Positions 35,010 through 44,460 of a DNA stretch of 52,292 nt are shown here, one piece after another. Position numbers and translations under genes: made by a program. The stretch is from NCBI GenBank assembly GCA_947259045.1, contig CAMYKZ010000020.1, forward strand, positions 1-52,292, read 5' to 3'. Below the pieces are notes generated by a model, which was not told where the DNA came from, made no database searches, and saw only the letters and a program-made list of their open reading frames with translations. Position 1 is the stretch's first letter; the number at the start of each line of letters is the position of its first letter. This stretch comes from an uncultured Afifella sp. GTDB taxonomy: Bacteria; Pseudomonadota; Alphaproteobacteria; Rhizobiales; Afifellaceae.

Positions 35010-36227
35010 ATGTATCGTTATGCTTTGATAATTTTGGCGACATTTGGTTTTTCAATATTGCCAAATTCAAGCCTGGCTCTTGATAATCTGACCAGGCAGC
35101 AAACGAATGGACCGGCGGCGTCCGCGAAGCCGGAAGCTCAGAAAGAGATCGTGGTCGCTCAGGCGCAGACGGGCACAACCGGGGTTATCGGCCGGAAGCA
35201 GAACAAGTTCGACGCCAACGCCGGCACTGTCACTGTCATCACAACCCGGAACTTGGGTGCACCGTTCATGATTGCCGCGCTTGATCTGTCCTCGTTGCTG
35301 GATGCCGGCGAGCGCTACGAGGAAATGCGGGTCGTCCCGGTCGTGGCCCGAGGCAAAGAACAGAACCTTTGGGATATCCTTTATCTGAAAGGCATCGATA
35401 TCGGGTTCGTTCAGTCCGATATCCTGACTTATCTTGAGGATGATCCGCGGATCGGATCGATCAAGAACCGGCTGCGTTACATCAATGTGATGTTTCCTGA
35501 AGAAGTCCATATCATTGCCCGCAAGGAGATAAAGTCGATTCAGGATCTGGCTGGCAAAAAAGTCAGCATCAATGCCCGGGGTACCGGATCTTCGGTTGTG
35601 GGAACCCTGCTGTTCAGGCGCCTTGGCATCAAGGCAAAGCTTGAAAATGTGGATACGAACAGGGCGATTGCGCGTATGAAGAAAGGCGATCTGGACGCCC
35701 ACTTCAATGTGCTTGCCAAGCCTGCCCGCCCGGTATTGCGGGTCAAGAGCACCGACGGGCTGCATCTTCTGCCTATTCCGCATACGGAAGAAATTGCCGA
35801 ACTTTATCTGCCGTCCGTGTTTACCAGCGAAGATTATCCCGACCTGGTTCCTGCCGGCACAGAGGTTCAGACGATTTCCGTCGGCAATGTGCTGGCTGTT
35901 TTCAACTGGCCGAAAGACCATCCGCGATACCAGAAGGTGAGCCGGTTTGTGAATGCGTTCTTCGACAGATTTGAAGAGCTCAAGCAGCCCGGTTTCCATC
36001 CCAGGTGGAAAGACGTGAACCTGGCGGCAACAATTCCAGGCTGGACACGGTTTGGCGCAGCACAGGACTGGCTTGATAAGAATGCCCAAACCATGGCCGA
36101 CAACAGTGGCCTGAAACAGGAATTCAACAAGTTTGTCGCTGATCAGCCGGCTACGCTGAACGCCGCCGGCGAAGACAAGACCGCATTGTTTGAAGAATTT
36201 CTCAGGTGGCGCAACAGCCAGCAATAA
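35010..36227 (+). CDS. TAXI-family TRAP-type solute-binding protein
   Basis: A 405-residue exported protein (signal to about ALA, residue 23) with a Q- and A-rich linker and then a TAXI-type periplasmic binding domain from about 70. Family stretches are GTVTVITTRNLGAPFMIAALDLSSLLD, LYLKGIDIGFVQSDILTYLEDDP, VHIIARKEIKSIQDLAGKKVSINARGTGSSVVG and KGDLDAHFNVLAKPARPVLRV. TAXI proteins normally feed DctQM-type TRAP permeases, but none is nearby, so it is an orphan. It is divergent from the fecR-cyclase unit, so it may be a periplasmic sensor partner (inference). The ligand is unknown. Confidence 0.88.
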   Translation: MYRYALIILATFGFSILPNSSLALDNLTRQQTNGPAASAKPEAQKEIVVAQAQTGTTGVIGRKQNKFDANAGTVTVITTRNLGAPFMIAALDLSSLLDAGERYEEMRVVPVVARGKEQNLWDILYLKGIDIGFVQSDILTYLEDDPRIGSIKNRLRYINVMFPEEVHIIARKEIKSIQDLAGKKVSINARGTGSSVVGTLLFRRLGIKAKLENVDTNRAIARMKKGDLDAHFNVLAKPARPVLRVKSTDGLHLLPIPHTEEIAELYLPSVFTSEDYPDLVPAGTEVQTISVGNVLAVFNWPKDHPRYQKVSRFVNAFFDRFEELKQPGFHPRWKDVNLAATIPGWTRFGAAQDWLDKNAQTMADNSGLKQEFNKFVADQPATLNAAGEDKTALFEEFLRWRNSQQ

Positions 36228-36240
36228 TTATTCCTGATAC

Positions 36241-36275
36241 CCGATAGCCGGTAGATTGATTGGACCGGCTGTCGG
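36241..36275 (+). repeat. Hairpin after the TAXI gene
   Basis: CCGATAGCCGGT (36241-36252) pairs with ACCGGCTGTCGG (36264-36275), with one G-U pair. The stem is 12 bp and the loop 11 bases. There is no T run, so it is a candidate transcript-end hairpin rather than a clear intrinsic terminator. Confidence 0.4.
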
Positions 36276-36411
36276 GGCACATGCTCAAAAAGCTTACGGA
36301 TAAATGCCGGGCAATTAACGATGTTTGCCGGCAAGGCAGGCCGACGTAGGGTAAATCTGTTATTAATCATGGCCAGACTGGCCGCTTCTCAAAAACGCTG
36401 TGGGGACATGA

Positions 36412-36849
36412 ATGCCATTTTCGAATACTAAAAAGCTGTCCGGCAAGGGCGCCAGAACAATGCTCGAAGCGGCGATTTCCAAATCGGAAGAATTCGGTAT
36501 CGCGACGACGATTGCGATCGTCGATGCAGGCGGTCATTTGCTGAACCTTGAGCGCATGGAGGGCGGGCGCTTCCATACCGTCCATTCGTCAACCACAAAA
36601 GCCGTTTCTGCGGCCTCCAACAAACGTCCGACGACCACGAAAGGTGCACAGGGCCAGGATCTGGATACGCTGCACGCGATCGGACTTTCGCTTGCTGCGG
36701 GCACAGGCCGATGGACGGCGATGGAAGGCGGTTACCCGATCATGCTCGACGGCGATTGCATAGGCGGCATCGGCGTCAGTGGCGGGGATTGGGAACAGGA
36801 CGATCTCATCGCCCGGGCGGCGATTGAATCGATCGGCGCGGAAATGTGA
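36412..36849 (+). CDS. GlcG/HbpS-type heme-binding family protein
   Basis: A 145-residue protein of the GlcG/HbpS family (PF03928). Typical stretches are MLEAAISKSEEFGIATTIAIVDAGGHLLNLERMEGG and GGYPIMLDGDCIGGIGVSGGDWEQDD. Some family members bind heme, but many have unknown roles. It has no signal peptide. It sits upstream of the TctCBA transporter with a 94-base gap and may belong to the same transcription unit. Families of this kind often occur next to tripartite transporters. Function is not proven. Confidence 0.85.
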   Translation: MPFSNTKKLSGKGARTMLEAAISKSEEFGIATTIAIVDAGGHLLNLERMEGGRFHTVHSSTTKAVSAASNKRPTTTKGAQGQDLDTLHAIGLSLAAGTGRWTAMEGGYPIMLDGDCIGGIGVSGGDWEQDDLIARAAIESIGAEM

Positions 36850-36943
36850 ACGACAAGATTCTGTGTTCTCCGGCAGGCCCGGGAATTGAATACCCAAGAA
36901 TTGAATTCACTACAGTCGGATATACAAACAAACGAGGAAAGAC

Positions 36944-37918
36944 ATGAAAAAGCGTCAATATTTGAAGTTTTTCGCTCTGGTTTTCGCCGGAGCGATGGCC
37001 ACAACCGGACAGGTATTCGCCGAAGAATATCCGACCGGTCCGATTGAATTCATCATTCCCTTCGGTGCAGGCGGCGGTGCCGATATCGAAGGCCGGCTGC
37101 TCGCCCAGGAGATGGAAAAACACCTTGGCGTCAAACTGATCCCTGTCAACAAGACCGGCGGCGGCGGTGCGGTGACGTATACCTATGTCAAGAATTCCAA
37201 ACCCGACGGAATGCGGATTGCCTGGAATTCTACATCGGTCCTGACGACAACCAACCTTGGCAACACCGAATTCGATTATGACGCCATGGATCATATCGGC
37301 ATGGTTGAATATCAGCCGCAGCCCTTCGTCGTTCGCGCCGATTCAAAGTGGAAGTCCCTGAAGGACTTTGCTGCCGATTGCGCCGCCAATCCCGGAACGC
37401 TGAAAATCGCCAATTCCGGCACCGGCAGTTCAACCCACGCCGCCGCCATTGCGCTGATGGATTCGCTTGGTTGTGACGTCATTCACCTGCCGAAAGGCAT
37501 CAAGGGGCGGAACAAATCCGTGTTGAACGGCGAAGCCGATGCGATGATCGCGCCATTGACCGGCGCATTGAAACTGACGAAAGCCGGCAAACTCCGCATC
37601 CTCGCCTCTCTCTCATCGGAGCGTAATCCGGTGATCCCGGATGTCCCGACGGCAAAAGAACTCGGCCATGATGTCGTGCTCGATCTGTTTAGGGGCTTGA
37701 CGATCGCCAAGGGCACTCCGGAGGCCATCAAGGACAAGCTTGCGGATGCAATGATCAAGGCTGCAAATTCACCTGCGTTCATGGAACTTGCCGGCAATGT
37801 CGGCTTCACGGTCGCGCCCATGGGCCATGAGGATTTCGCCAAATTCCTGTCCGATGAAGACATCAAGATCAAAGGCATTTTCAAGAATGCCGGTCTTTAC
37901 AGATCCAAAAAGAACTGA
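36944..37918 (+). CDS. tctC: Tripartite tricarboxylate transporter substrate-binding protein TctC
   Basis: A 324-residue periplasmic binding protein of the Bug/TctC family. It has a signal peptide (about 1-27, ends QVFA), then EEYPTGPIEFIIPFGAGGGADIEGRLLAQEMEKHLGVKLIPVNKTGGGGAVTYTYV, the family's GGGAD and NKTGGGGAV loops. RNPVIPDVPTAKELGHDV lies near the C-terminus. It binds organic acids or related anions; the ligand is not determined here. GAGGAAAG precedes the ATG. It is followed by a terminator-like hairpin, then tctB and tctA. Confidence 0.93.
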   Translation: MKKRQYLKFFALVFAGAMATTGQVFAEEYPTGPIEFIIPFGAGGGADIEGRLLAQEMEKHLGVKLIPVNKTGGGGAVTYTYVKNSKPDGMRIAWNSTSVLTTTNLGNTEFDYDAMDHIGMVEYQPQPFVVRADSKWKSLKDFAADCAANPGTLKIANSGTGSSTHAAAIALMDSLGCDVIHLPKGIKGRNKSVLNGEADAMIAPLTGALKLTKAGKLRILASLSSERNPVIPDVPTAKELGHDVVLDLFRGLTIAKGTPEAIKDKLADAMIKAANSPAFMELAGNVGFTVAPMGHEDFAKFLSDEDIKIKGIFKNAGLYRSKKN

Positions 37919-37931
37919 CGATAATCGATTT

Positions 37932-37968
37932 CTGGAGGGCGGGTTAAAACCGGCCCTCCAGGCTTTTT
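37932..37968 (+). terminator. Terminator/attenuator between tctC and tctB
   Basis: CTGGAGGGC (37932-37940) pairs with GCCCTCCAG (37953-37961), followed by GCTTTTT. Such a hairpin behind the binding-protein gene would let it be made in excess over the membrane subunits. Confidence 0.8.
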
Positions 37969-38002
37969 GCGGGCCGGGCTGGATCCTGATCAGGGCTGGG
38001 GT

Positions 38003-38485
38003 ATGATTTTGGGGATGAAGCAGCGCAATGTGTTGGCGGCAGCCATTTTGCTTTCAGTCGCCCTCGGACACGGCTACCTGACAGCGCAAATACCGCCCAC
38101 CACACTTCCCGACACGCCCGATTCCGCGTTTTTGCCCTGGATCAATACCGTGCTCTTGTCGGCCCTGGCGCTGATGCTGCTGGCGCAGGGATTGTTGTCA
38201 CAGACTTCGGTCGATGGTGAGAAGAACACCGGGGCGGCTGTTAAAACAGCACAGCCCGTGATTTTTCTCGGCGTCTTCGTCGCCTATATTGCGGCCCTCC
38301 AGGCAATCGGGTTTGTCGTTGCCAGCATCCTGTTTTTTGCCTCTGCCATGTTCCTGTTCGGGGAACGCAGACCCGGATGGCTGTTTCTTGGGTCGGTCGG
38401 CATTCCGAGCCTGCTGTTCGTCCTGTTCCGGCATGGCTTCAGCATTGTCCTGCCGCGCGGAATTCTGCCGGTGTTTTTCGGATGA
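38003..38485 (+). CDS. tctB: Tripartite tricarboxylate transporter small membrane subunit TctB
   Basis: A 160-residue membrane protein of the TctB family (DUF1468) with four hydrophobic segments. Visible segments are NVLAAAILLSVALGHGYL, NTVLLSALALMLLAQGLL, IFLGVFVAYIAALQAIGFVVASILFFASAMFLFG and GIPSLLFVLFRHGFSI. The C-terminus LPRGILPVFFG is the usual family end. ATG 38003 has AGGG upstream; ATG 38015 is an alternative. It overlaps tctA by four bases (ATGA at 38482). Confidence 0.88.
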   Translation: MILGMKQRNVLAAAILLSVALGHGYLTAQIPPTTLPDTPDSAFLPWINTVLLSALALMLLAQGLLSQTSVDGEKNTGAAVKTAQPVIFLGVFVAYIAALQAIGFVVASILFFASAMFLFGERRPGWLFLGSVGIPSLLFVLFRHGFSIVLPRGILPVFFG

Positions 38486-39984
38486 GCGGCGACGTCCTGC
38501 AGGGATTCGCCCAATCGGTCCTGCCAAGCAGCCTGCTCGCGACGGCGGTCGGATCGTTGCTGGGCATCATTGTCGGCATGATCCCGGGAATGACGATCAG
38601 CACCGGCATCATCGTGTTGCTGCCGTTGACGTTCGTGATGGACCCGGCAAGCTCCATTGCCCTGCTGCTGGGACTTTATGTCGGCGGTATGATGGGCGGC
38701 AGTTTTGCCGCCATCCTGCTCAACATTCCAGGGACACCGTCGGCGTCCGCAACCGGCCTTGACGGCCATCCGATGGCGGCACGCGGGGAGGCGGGACGGG
38801 CGCTCGGCATTGCCATATCCGCCAGTTTTGTCGGCGGAATGTTCAGTTTCTTCTGCCTGCTGTTCACCGCCCCGATCCTTGCCGCTTTCGCCCTGAATTT
38901 CAGGTCGGAGGATGAATTCAGCCTGCTGTTTTTCGGCCTCACCATCATTTGCACCTTCGCGGCGCGGTCTCTGGTCAAGGGGCTGATTTCAGCCGTCATT
39001 GGCCTGATGATTGCCACTGTTGGCCAGGATCCGGTCATGGGCACTGCCCGGTTTACGTTCGGATCCACAGACATGATCGCCGGGGTCGGTTTTCTGACGG
39101 CTCTGATCGGTTTGTTCGCCATCCCGCAGCTGATCGAGAACATGCGTCAGCCGGATCTGCGGGTGCCAACTGTGAAAATCGGCTCAGGTATCGCCAATGT
39201 GCTACCTCGATTGAGAGATCTTAAGGCAGGTCTGATGCCGGTCTCGGTCGGATCATTGACCGGCGTCCTGCTTGGCGTCCTGCCTGGGGCCGGCGGGCCG
39301 ATCGCGGCCTTTCTCAGCTACGATTATACGCGCCGGTTCAGTTCCGACCCGGAGAGTTTCGGCAAGGGCGCCGTGGCCGGTATTGCAGCGCCGGAATCCG
39401 CCAACAATGCAGTCACCGGCGGCGCGCTTATCCCGATGATGACACTCGGTATCCCCGGCGACCCGGTGACGGCCATCCTGATCGGGGCGCTGATCATTCA
39501 CGGCCTGGCGCCGGGTCCCTTGCTGTTTCTTGAGAACGGCGATTTCGGATATGGCATCATCTTTTCGTTTTTCTGGGCCAACATATTCAACCTGGTGATC
39601 GCCTTTGCCGGGCTTCGGATGCTTGTCAAAATGCTGGCCCTGCCGCGACCGCTTCTGATGCCGACGGTCGCCGTGCTGTGCGTGATCGGCTCCTACGCGC
39701 TGAGAAACAACATTTTCGACGTTTACATGATGTTCGCTTTCGGGCTGCTGGGAATTGTCATGCGCTGGCTCGATATGCCGGTCGTGCCGCTGCTGTTGGC
39801 GCTGGTGCTTGGCCGTCAGCTGGAGGAAAACCTGCGGATCGCGCTCACCGCGTCCAAGGGCGATATTTCCGTGTTCTTTACATCGCCCTACAGCCTCACG
39901 TTCATCTGCCTTGCCGTCGTTTCCGTGGTCTGGTCACTGGCTTCGGAATACCGCCGGCGAAAGACCGAAGTTTCAACCGCCTGA
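38482..39984 (+). CDS. tctA: Tripartite tricarboxylate transporter large membrane subunit TctA
   Basis: A 500-residue permease with about 10-12 hydrophobic segments. Family motifs are LGIIVGMIPGMTISTGIIVLLPLTF near the N-terminus, GGSFAAILLNIPGTPSASAT, and in the second half GVLPGAGGPIAAFLSYDYTRR with MTLGIPGDPVTAILIGALIIHGL. The pair of PG motifs and the PGTP loop are diagnostic of TctA. ATG 38482 overlaps the tctB stop (ATGA). With TctC and TctB it forms an Na+- or H+-driven importer of a carboxylate-like solute. Its ligand may be the substrate of the two oxidoreductases downstream (inference). Confidence 0.93.
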   Translation: MSGDVLQGFAQSVLPSSLLATAVGSLLGIIVGMIPGMTISTGIIVLLPLTFVMDPASSIALLLGLYVGGMMGGSFAAILLNIPGTPSASATGLDGHPMAARGEAGRALGIAISASFVGGMFSFFCLLFTAPILAAFALNFRSEDEFSLLFFGLTIICTFAARSLVKGLISAVIGLMIATVGQDPVMGTARFTFGSTDMIAGVGFLTALIGLFAIPQLIENMRQPDLRVPTVKIGSGIANVLPRLRDLKAGLMPVSVGSLTGVLLGVLPGAGGPIAAFLSYDYTRRFSSDPESFGKGAVAGIAAPESANNAVTGGALIPMMTLGIPGDPVTAILIGALIIHGLAPGPLLFLENGDFGYGIIFSFFWANIFNLVIAFAGLRMLVKMLALPRPLLMPTVAVLCVIGSYALRNNIFDVYMMFAFGLLGIVMRWLDMPVVPLLLALVLGRQLEENLRIALTASKGDISVFFTSPYSLTFICLAVVSVVWSLASEYRRRKTEVSTA

Positions 39985-39996
39985 TCTGGAGATAGT

Positions 39997-40016
39997 CCGG
40001 CCATGATCATGGCCGG
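39997..40016. repeat. 20-bp perfect palindrome between tctA and the Gfo/Idh gene
   Basis: CCGGCCATGATCATGGCCGG reads the same on both strands. It is followed by ACAAGGAGA, the ribosome site of the next gene, so it sits just upstream of translation start. There is no T run, so it is not a clear terminator. It could be an mRNA hairpin or an operator. Confidence 0.5.
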
Positions 40017-40034
40017 GACAAGGAGAATATCATT

Positions 40035-41033
40035 ATGGAAAAGAAAGTTCGTCTCGGCGTTGTCGGCATCGGCTGGTGGTCCAACGTCCTTGCAAGTGCG
40101 GCTCAGCGGACGCCGAATCTCGAGATCGCCAGCTGTTTTACCCGTTCAGCGGACAAGCGCACGGCGTTCGCCGAGGAATTCAAGTGCGGCGTGGCTGCAA
40201 GTTATGAGGACTTGCTGAACGATCCGTCGATCGACGGCATCATCAACACCACGCCCAATCACGTCCATCTGGAAACGACAGGGCAGGCCGCCGCCCGGGG
40301 CAAACATGTCTTTCTCGACAAGCCGATCGCCAATTCCGTGCGCGAAGGCCTGGAAATCACACGGCTCTGCAAGGATGCAGGTATCGTCCTTGGCATGGGT
40401 TACCAGCGCCGCCGGGAAGGGCCGTTTCGCTGGATGCGCGACCGCATCAAGGACGGCACGTTCGGCATCCTGGTGCAGGCGGAAGCCAATATCAGCCGTG
40501 ACAGGGCCGGCAAGTTCGAGGCGGGCCACTGGCGCTACACTGCCGAGGGCATGCCGGGCGGCGTCATGCTGCAGATCGGCCTGCATTATGTCGACGTTCT
40601 GGAAATGCTGCTCGGGCCGATCACGGAAGTCTCCGGCATGGCGTCGCAACTGGTATTGCCGGGTGACAATCCCGATGTCGGCAGCCTGATGCTGAAACAC
40701 GAGAATGGCGCGATTTCGACCCTGAACACGTCTTACGCTTCGGCATCTGAGCATTACACGCTGAACCTTTACGGCAAAAAGGCGAGCGGCTTTTTCGACG
40801 ACAAGCTTGGCCTTTTCACGCTCAACCAGGGCGAGGAAAAAGTGACGCCGGTGGAAACGCCGAAAGTCGATGCGATTGCCCAGGAGCTTGAAGAATGGGG
40901 CCGTGCGATTGCAGGCGAGGGCGCGCCGGAAGTCGGCGGCGAAAGCGCCACACGGTCGCTTGCCGTGGTGCTGGCCGGTGTGCGTTCCGTCAAGGAACGG
41001 CGGGTGATCGATGTCTCGGAAATGTACGACTGA
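40035..41033 (+). CDS. Gfo/Idh/MocA-family oxidoreductase
   Basis: A 332-residue NAD(P)-dependent oxidoreductase. The N-terminal Rossmann fold has LGVVGIGWWSNVLASAAQRTP, then IDGIINTTPNHVHLETTGQAAARGKHVFLDKPIANS with the EKP-like motif as DKP. The C-terminal domain has GGVMLQIGLHYVDVLEML, in which the family His is conserved. Substrates in this family are sugars, inositols and related compounds. It follows tctA by 50 bases and probably acts on what that transporter imports, or on a related compound (inference). AAGGAGA lies ahead of the ATG. Confidence 0.9.
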   Translation: MEKKVRLGVVGIGWWSNVLASAAQRTPNLEIASCFTRSADKRTAFAEEFKCGVAASYEDLLNDPSIDGIINTTPNHVHLETTGQAAARGKHVFLDKPIANSVREGLEITRLCKDAGIVLGMGYQRRREGPFRWMRDRIKDGTFGILVQAEANISRDRAGKFEAGHWRYTAEGMPGGVMLQIGLHYVDVLEMLLGPITEVSGMASQLVLPGDNPDVGSLMLKHENGAISTLNTSYASASEHYTLNLYGKKASGFFDDKLGLFTLNQGEEKVTPVETPKVDAIAQELEEWGRAIAGEGAPEVGGESATRSLAVVLAGVRSVKERRVIDVSEMYD

Positions 41034-41151
41034 AATCCGGCATCGGGTGCATCGGGCCGGAGGCTGTGCGATCCGATTGTGACCGGAACTGATTGACGAA
41101 CACACGCTTGCCCGCCGGCGGGCCATGCTGACCTGAGAGCGCCGCCATTGA

Positions 41152-42299
<1,148 letters not shown>

Positions 42300-42546
42300 A
42301 TTGAAGGATCGTCTGCACCACTGCGGCGTGGGCCGAATATCGTCACCAGGATCAACTGCGGTCCTCCGGGTATCGGGCAACTTGTCTGAGGCAAAGTTCA
42401 CTTTGACCCTGCCTTTGTAGTCAGATTCTGCAGTCAGGCAGCAATTCCGGTAATTGCCGACTTGCCGCGATTGGCGTAGCTTTGTGAGTATGTGGTCTCC
42501 ATCAATCGTCACATTAGTCGTGACCCGGTTCCGAACAGGATAGAAC

Positions 42547-43791
42547 TTGCAGCACGAACCCTTCTTCGGTCTGAATTCATACCACATCTCACTGGCAGTC
42601 GTTGGCATCATCGTCATTCTCGCTCGTTGGTTGCCGCGCCTGATTTCGAGACGCGAACCGGCGGCGGCCCCGCTCATGATCCTGTTCGGTGCAGGGGCAA
42701 CACTGATCGTTCCGGGTTTGCCGGCCATACCGGACCCGCGGCAAACACCGTTGCCTTGGGAACTGATGAGTGAACTGACGGTCATTGTGGCCCTTTTCGG
42801 TGCCGGAATGCGCATCGACAGCTTGCGTCCGTGGAGTAAATGGATTCCCACCGTGCGGATGCTCGGGTTCGCGATGCCACTGACGATTCTGGCGGTCGCT
42901 TTGCTGGGAATATGGGCAGCCGGACTGACTGTCGCCGGCGCCATTCTGCTAGGGGCGGTGCTCGCACCGACCGATCCAGTGCTCGCCGCTGACGTTCAGG
43001 TCGGCCCTCCGCATGAGGGCCAGGAACACCCTGTGCGCTTCACCTTGACGACGGAGGCGGGGTTGAACGACGGGCTTGCTTTTCCTTTTGTCTATCTCGG
43101 GCTGATTATCGCCGCACAGGGTCTGAACCCCGGCGAATGGGGACTGGAGTGGTTTTTTAGGGATGTCGTATATCGCGTCGTCATGGGTGTCGGTATGGGA
43201 TGGGCCGGCGGCTGGGTTTTGGGGCAGGTGCTTTTTATCGTTCCCAGGGGCGCAGTATTGGCCGATACGGGATCGGGCGTAATCGCTCTTGCAGGGGTGC
43301 TTCTGTGTTATGGCTCGACCGAGATGATCGAGGGCTATGGCTTTATCGCCGTCGCGGTCATGGGCTTGACGCTGCGGCGTATCGAAAACGAGCACGAATT
43401 TCACCGCCGGCTTCATGATTTTTCCGAATCAATCGAACATGCGTTAACCGCCCTCTTACTGATCGCACTCGGGGCCATTCTGCCTGTCCTGTTAAAAGAT
43501 TTGACATGGAGCCACGTATTTGTGGCCGTTGCGCTTCTTTTAGTTATCAGGCCGCTGTCGGGATGGATTTCCTTGAACAAAACAAAATTGGATCGACGCG
43601 ACCGGGCAGTTGTTTCTGTCTATGGTGTGCGCGGGATCGGATCTATCTACTATCTCTGCTACGCAGGACGTCACATGGAGTTCGCCAATGAAACCCAATT
43701 GTGGTCACTAGTCTGTCTTGTCATCCTTCTTTCGACAATGATACACGGGTTTACTGTCGGGTGGGCGATGGACAATTTGACGAAAGAGTGA
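42547..43791 (+). CDS. Cation/proton antiporter, CPA1 (NhaP-like) family
   Basis: A 414-residue membrane antiporter with about 12 hydrophobic segments. Family stretches are VALFGAGMRIDSLRPW, ILLGAVLAPTDPVLAADVQVGPP (the CPA1 APTDP motif), and RFTLTTEAGLNDGLAFPFVYLGL with the ND pair of ion-coupling residues. The C-terminal VSVYGVRGIGSIYYLCYA is also typical. The start is probably TTG 42547, with AGGA six bases upstream and a hydrophobic segment immediately following. The next in-frame ATG would cut the first segment. The 247 bases before it hold no gene. Its role would be Na+/H+ or K+/H+ exchange, with the ion unresolved. Confidence 0.88.
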   Translation: MQHEPFFGLNSYHISLAVVGIIVILARWLPRLISRREPAAAPLMILFGAGATLIVPGLPAIPDPRQTPLPWELMSELTVIVALFGAGMRIDSLRPWSKWIPTVRMLGFAMPLTILAVALLGIWAAGLTVAGAILLGAVLAPTDPVLAADVQVGPPHEGQEHPVRFTLTTEAGLNDGLAFPFVYLGLIIAAQGLNPGEWGLEWFFRDVVYRVVMGVGMGWAGGWVLGQVLFIVPRGAVLADTGSGVIALAGVLLCYGSTEMIEGYGFIAVAVMGLTLRRIENEHEFHRRLHDFSESIEHALTALLLIALGAILPVLLKDLTWSHVFVAVALLLVIRPLSGWISLNKTKLDRRDRAVVSVYGVRGIGSIYYLCYAGRHMEFANETQLWSLVCLVILLSTMIHGFTVGWAMDNLTKE

Positions 43792-44460
43792 ACTTCCCAC
43801 CGACCGTCTGCCACTTAAAGGGCATGGTAGGGAACTATTGTCGGTGTGCTTACCAAATGGCGGATGGGGTGGCGTGGCGCGCTCTGTATCATCGTGGCAA
43901 TCGGATTGGCAAGTCAAAGCGGCGGATTTTTCGCGCGCAGGCGAAACCCGATTCAGACACCTTTGGCCACAGGCGATTCGTCAAATCGTCCGATTGGGCG
44001 CGCTGGCAGATCCGGAGCGATGAACTCTGCCGGATATGGACAGGCTGGAACAATCGCCGGACGTTCTGTTTCATGCTGACCGGCAAAGGCAATGGCAGGC
44101 TTGTCCGGAAACGTGATGAAGGCACCTCGGGCAAGGTGCATCCTGTCAGATAACGACGTTAGATCAGTGTCTTACAGGCATTGGCGGTTGCGCATTTGAA
44201 TCCGGTGAACCCGGTCATTTCCGGTCTCGCAAAACCCGCGCCGACGCACCCCGGCAAACCGGATTTCGTCACCCCATCCGGGGACAGTTTCGGTTCGGTA
44301 GGTCGCTGCCGTAATTTGGCCATTTCCAGCTTGCAAGGAGGGTTAACGCTCGTTAACCGAACCATTATCGGGTTTGTAATGTTCTGGTGATTAACGTGTG
44401 CAGCGTGGTTGGTCAGGGGTATCCCGATCAGCCGAGGGGCTGCGCTGAGGGGTCGACAAG
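43792..44460. other. 669-base region without a convincing gene
   Basis: Only short open frames are seen. On the plus strand 43846-44079 (GTG start, 77 codons) begins with a signal-like stretch (WRGALCIIVAIGLASQSGG). On the minus strand 43953-44141 is a Pro-rich 62-codon frame. The 3' part of a minus-strand frame ending at 44159 gives a 54-codon peptide from an internal ATG. None has a good ribosome site or a family I recognise, so I call none. An inverted repeat sits at 44341-44358. The leader and promoter of rlpA lie at the right end. No tRNA is seen. Confidence 0.5.
44341..44358. repeat. Inverted repeat GGTTAAC-N4-GTTAACC upstream of rlpA
   Basis: A perfect 7-base dyad, with two TTAACC-type half-sites on opposite strands. 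The half-site recalls CtrA (TTAA-N7-TTAAC), but the TTAA spacing here is 6, so a CtrA site is only a suggestion. It lies about 103 bases before the rlpA start. Confidence 0.4.

Noticed and set aside
35067..36224. Minus-strand frame of 385 codons opposite the TAXI gene
   Set aside because: It covers almost exactly the TAXI frame. The TAXI protein has a signal peptide and family motifs; the minus-strand frame has none.
42300..42546. tRNA gene or mobile-element end in the gap before the antiporter
   Set aside because: I looked for a cloverleaf with GTTCGAAT-type arm and for flanking repeats. None was found.
43846..44079. Candidate small secreted protein (GTG start, 77 codons)
   Set aside because: A signal-like stretch is present but the start has no well-placed ribosome site and I see no family. 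Kept only as a comment on the intergenic region.
44341..44358. CtrA-type binding site ahead of rlpA
   Set aside because: Half-sites look right, but the distance between TTAA boxes is 6 rather than 7. Listed as a repeat, not as a CtrA site.
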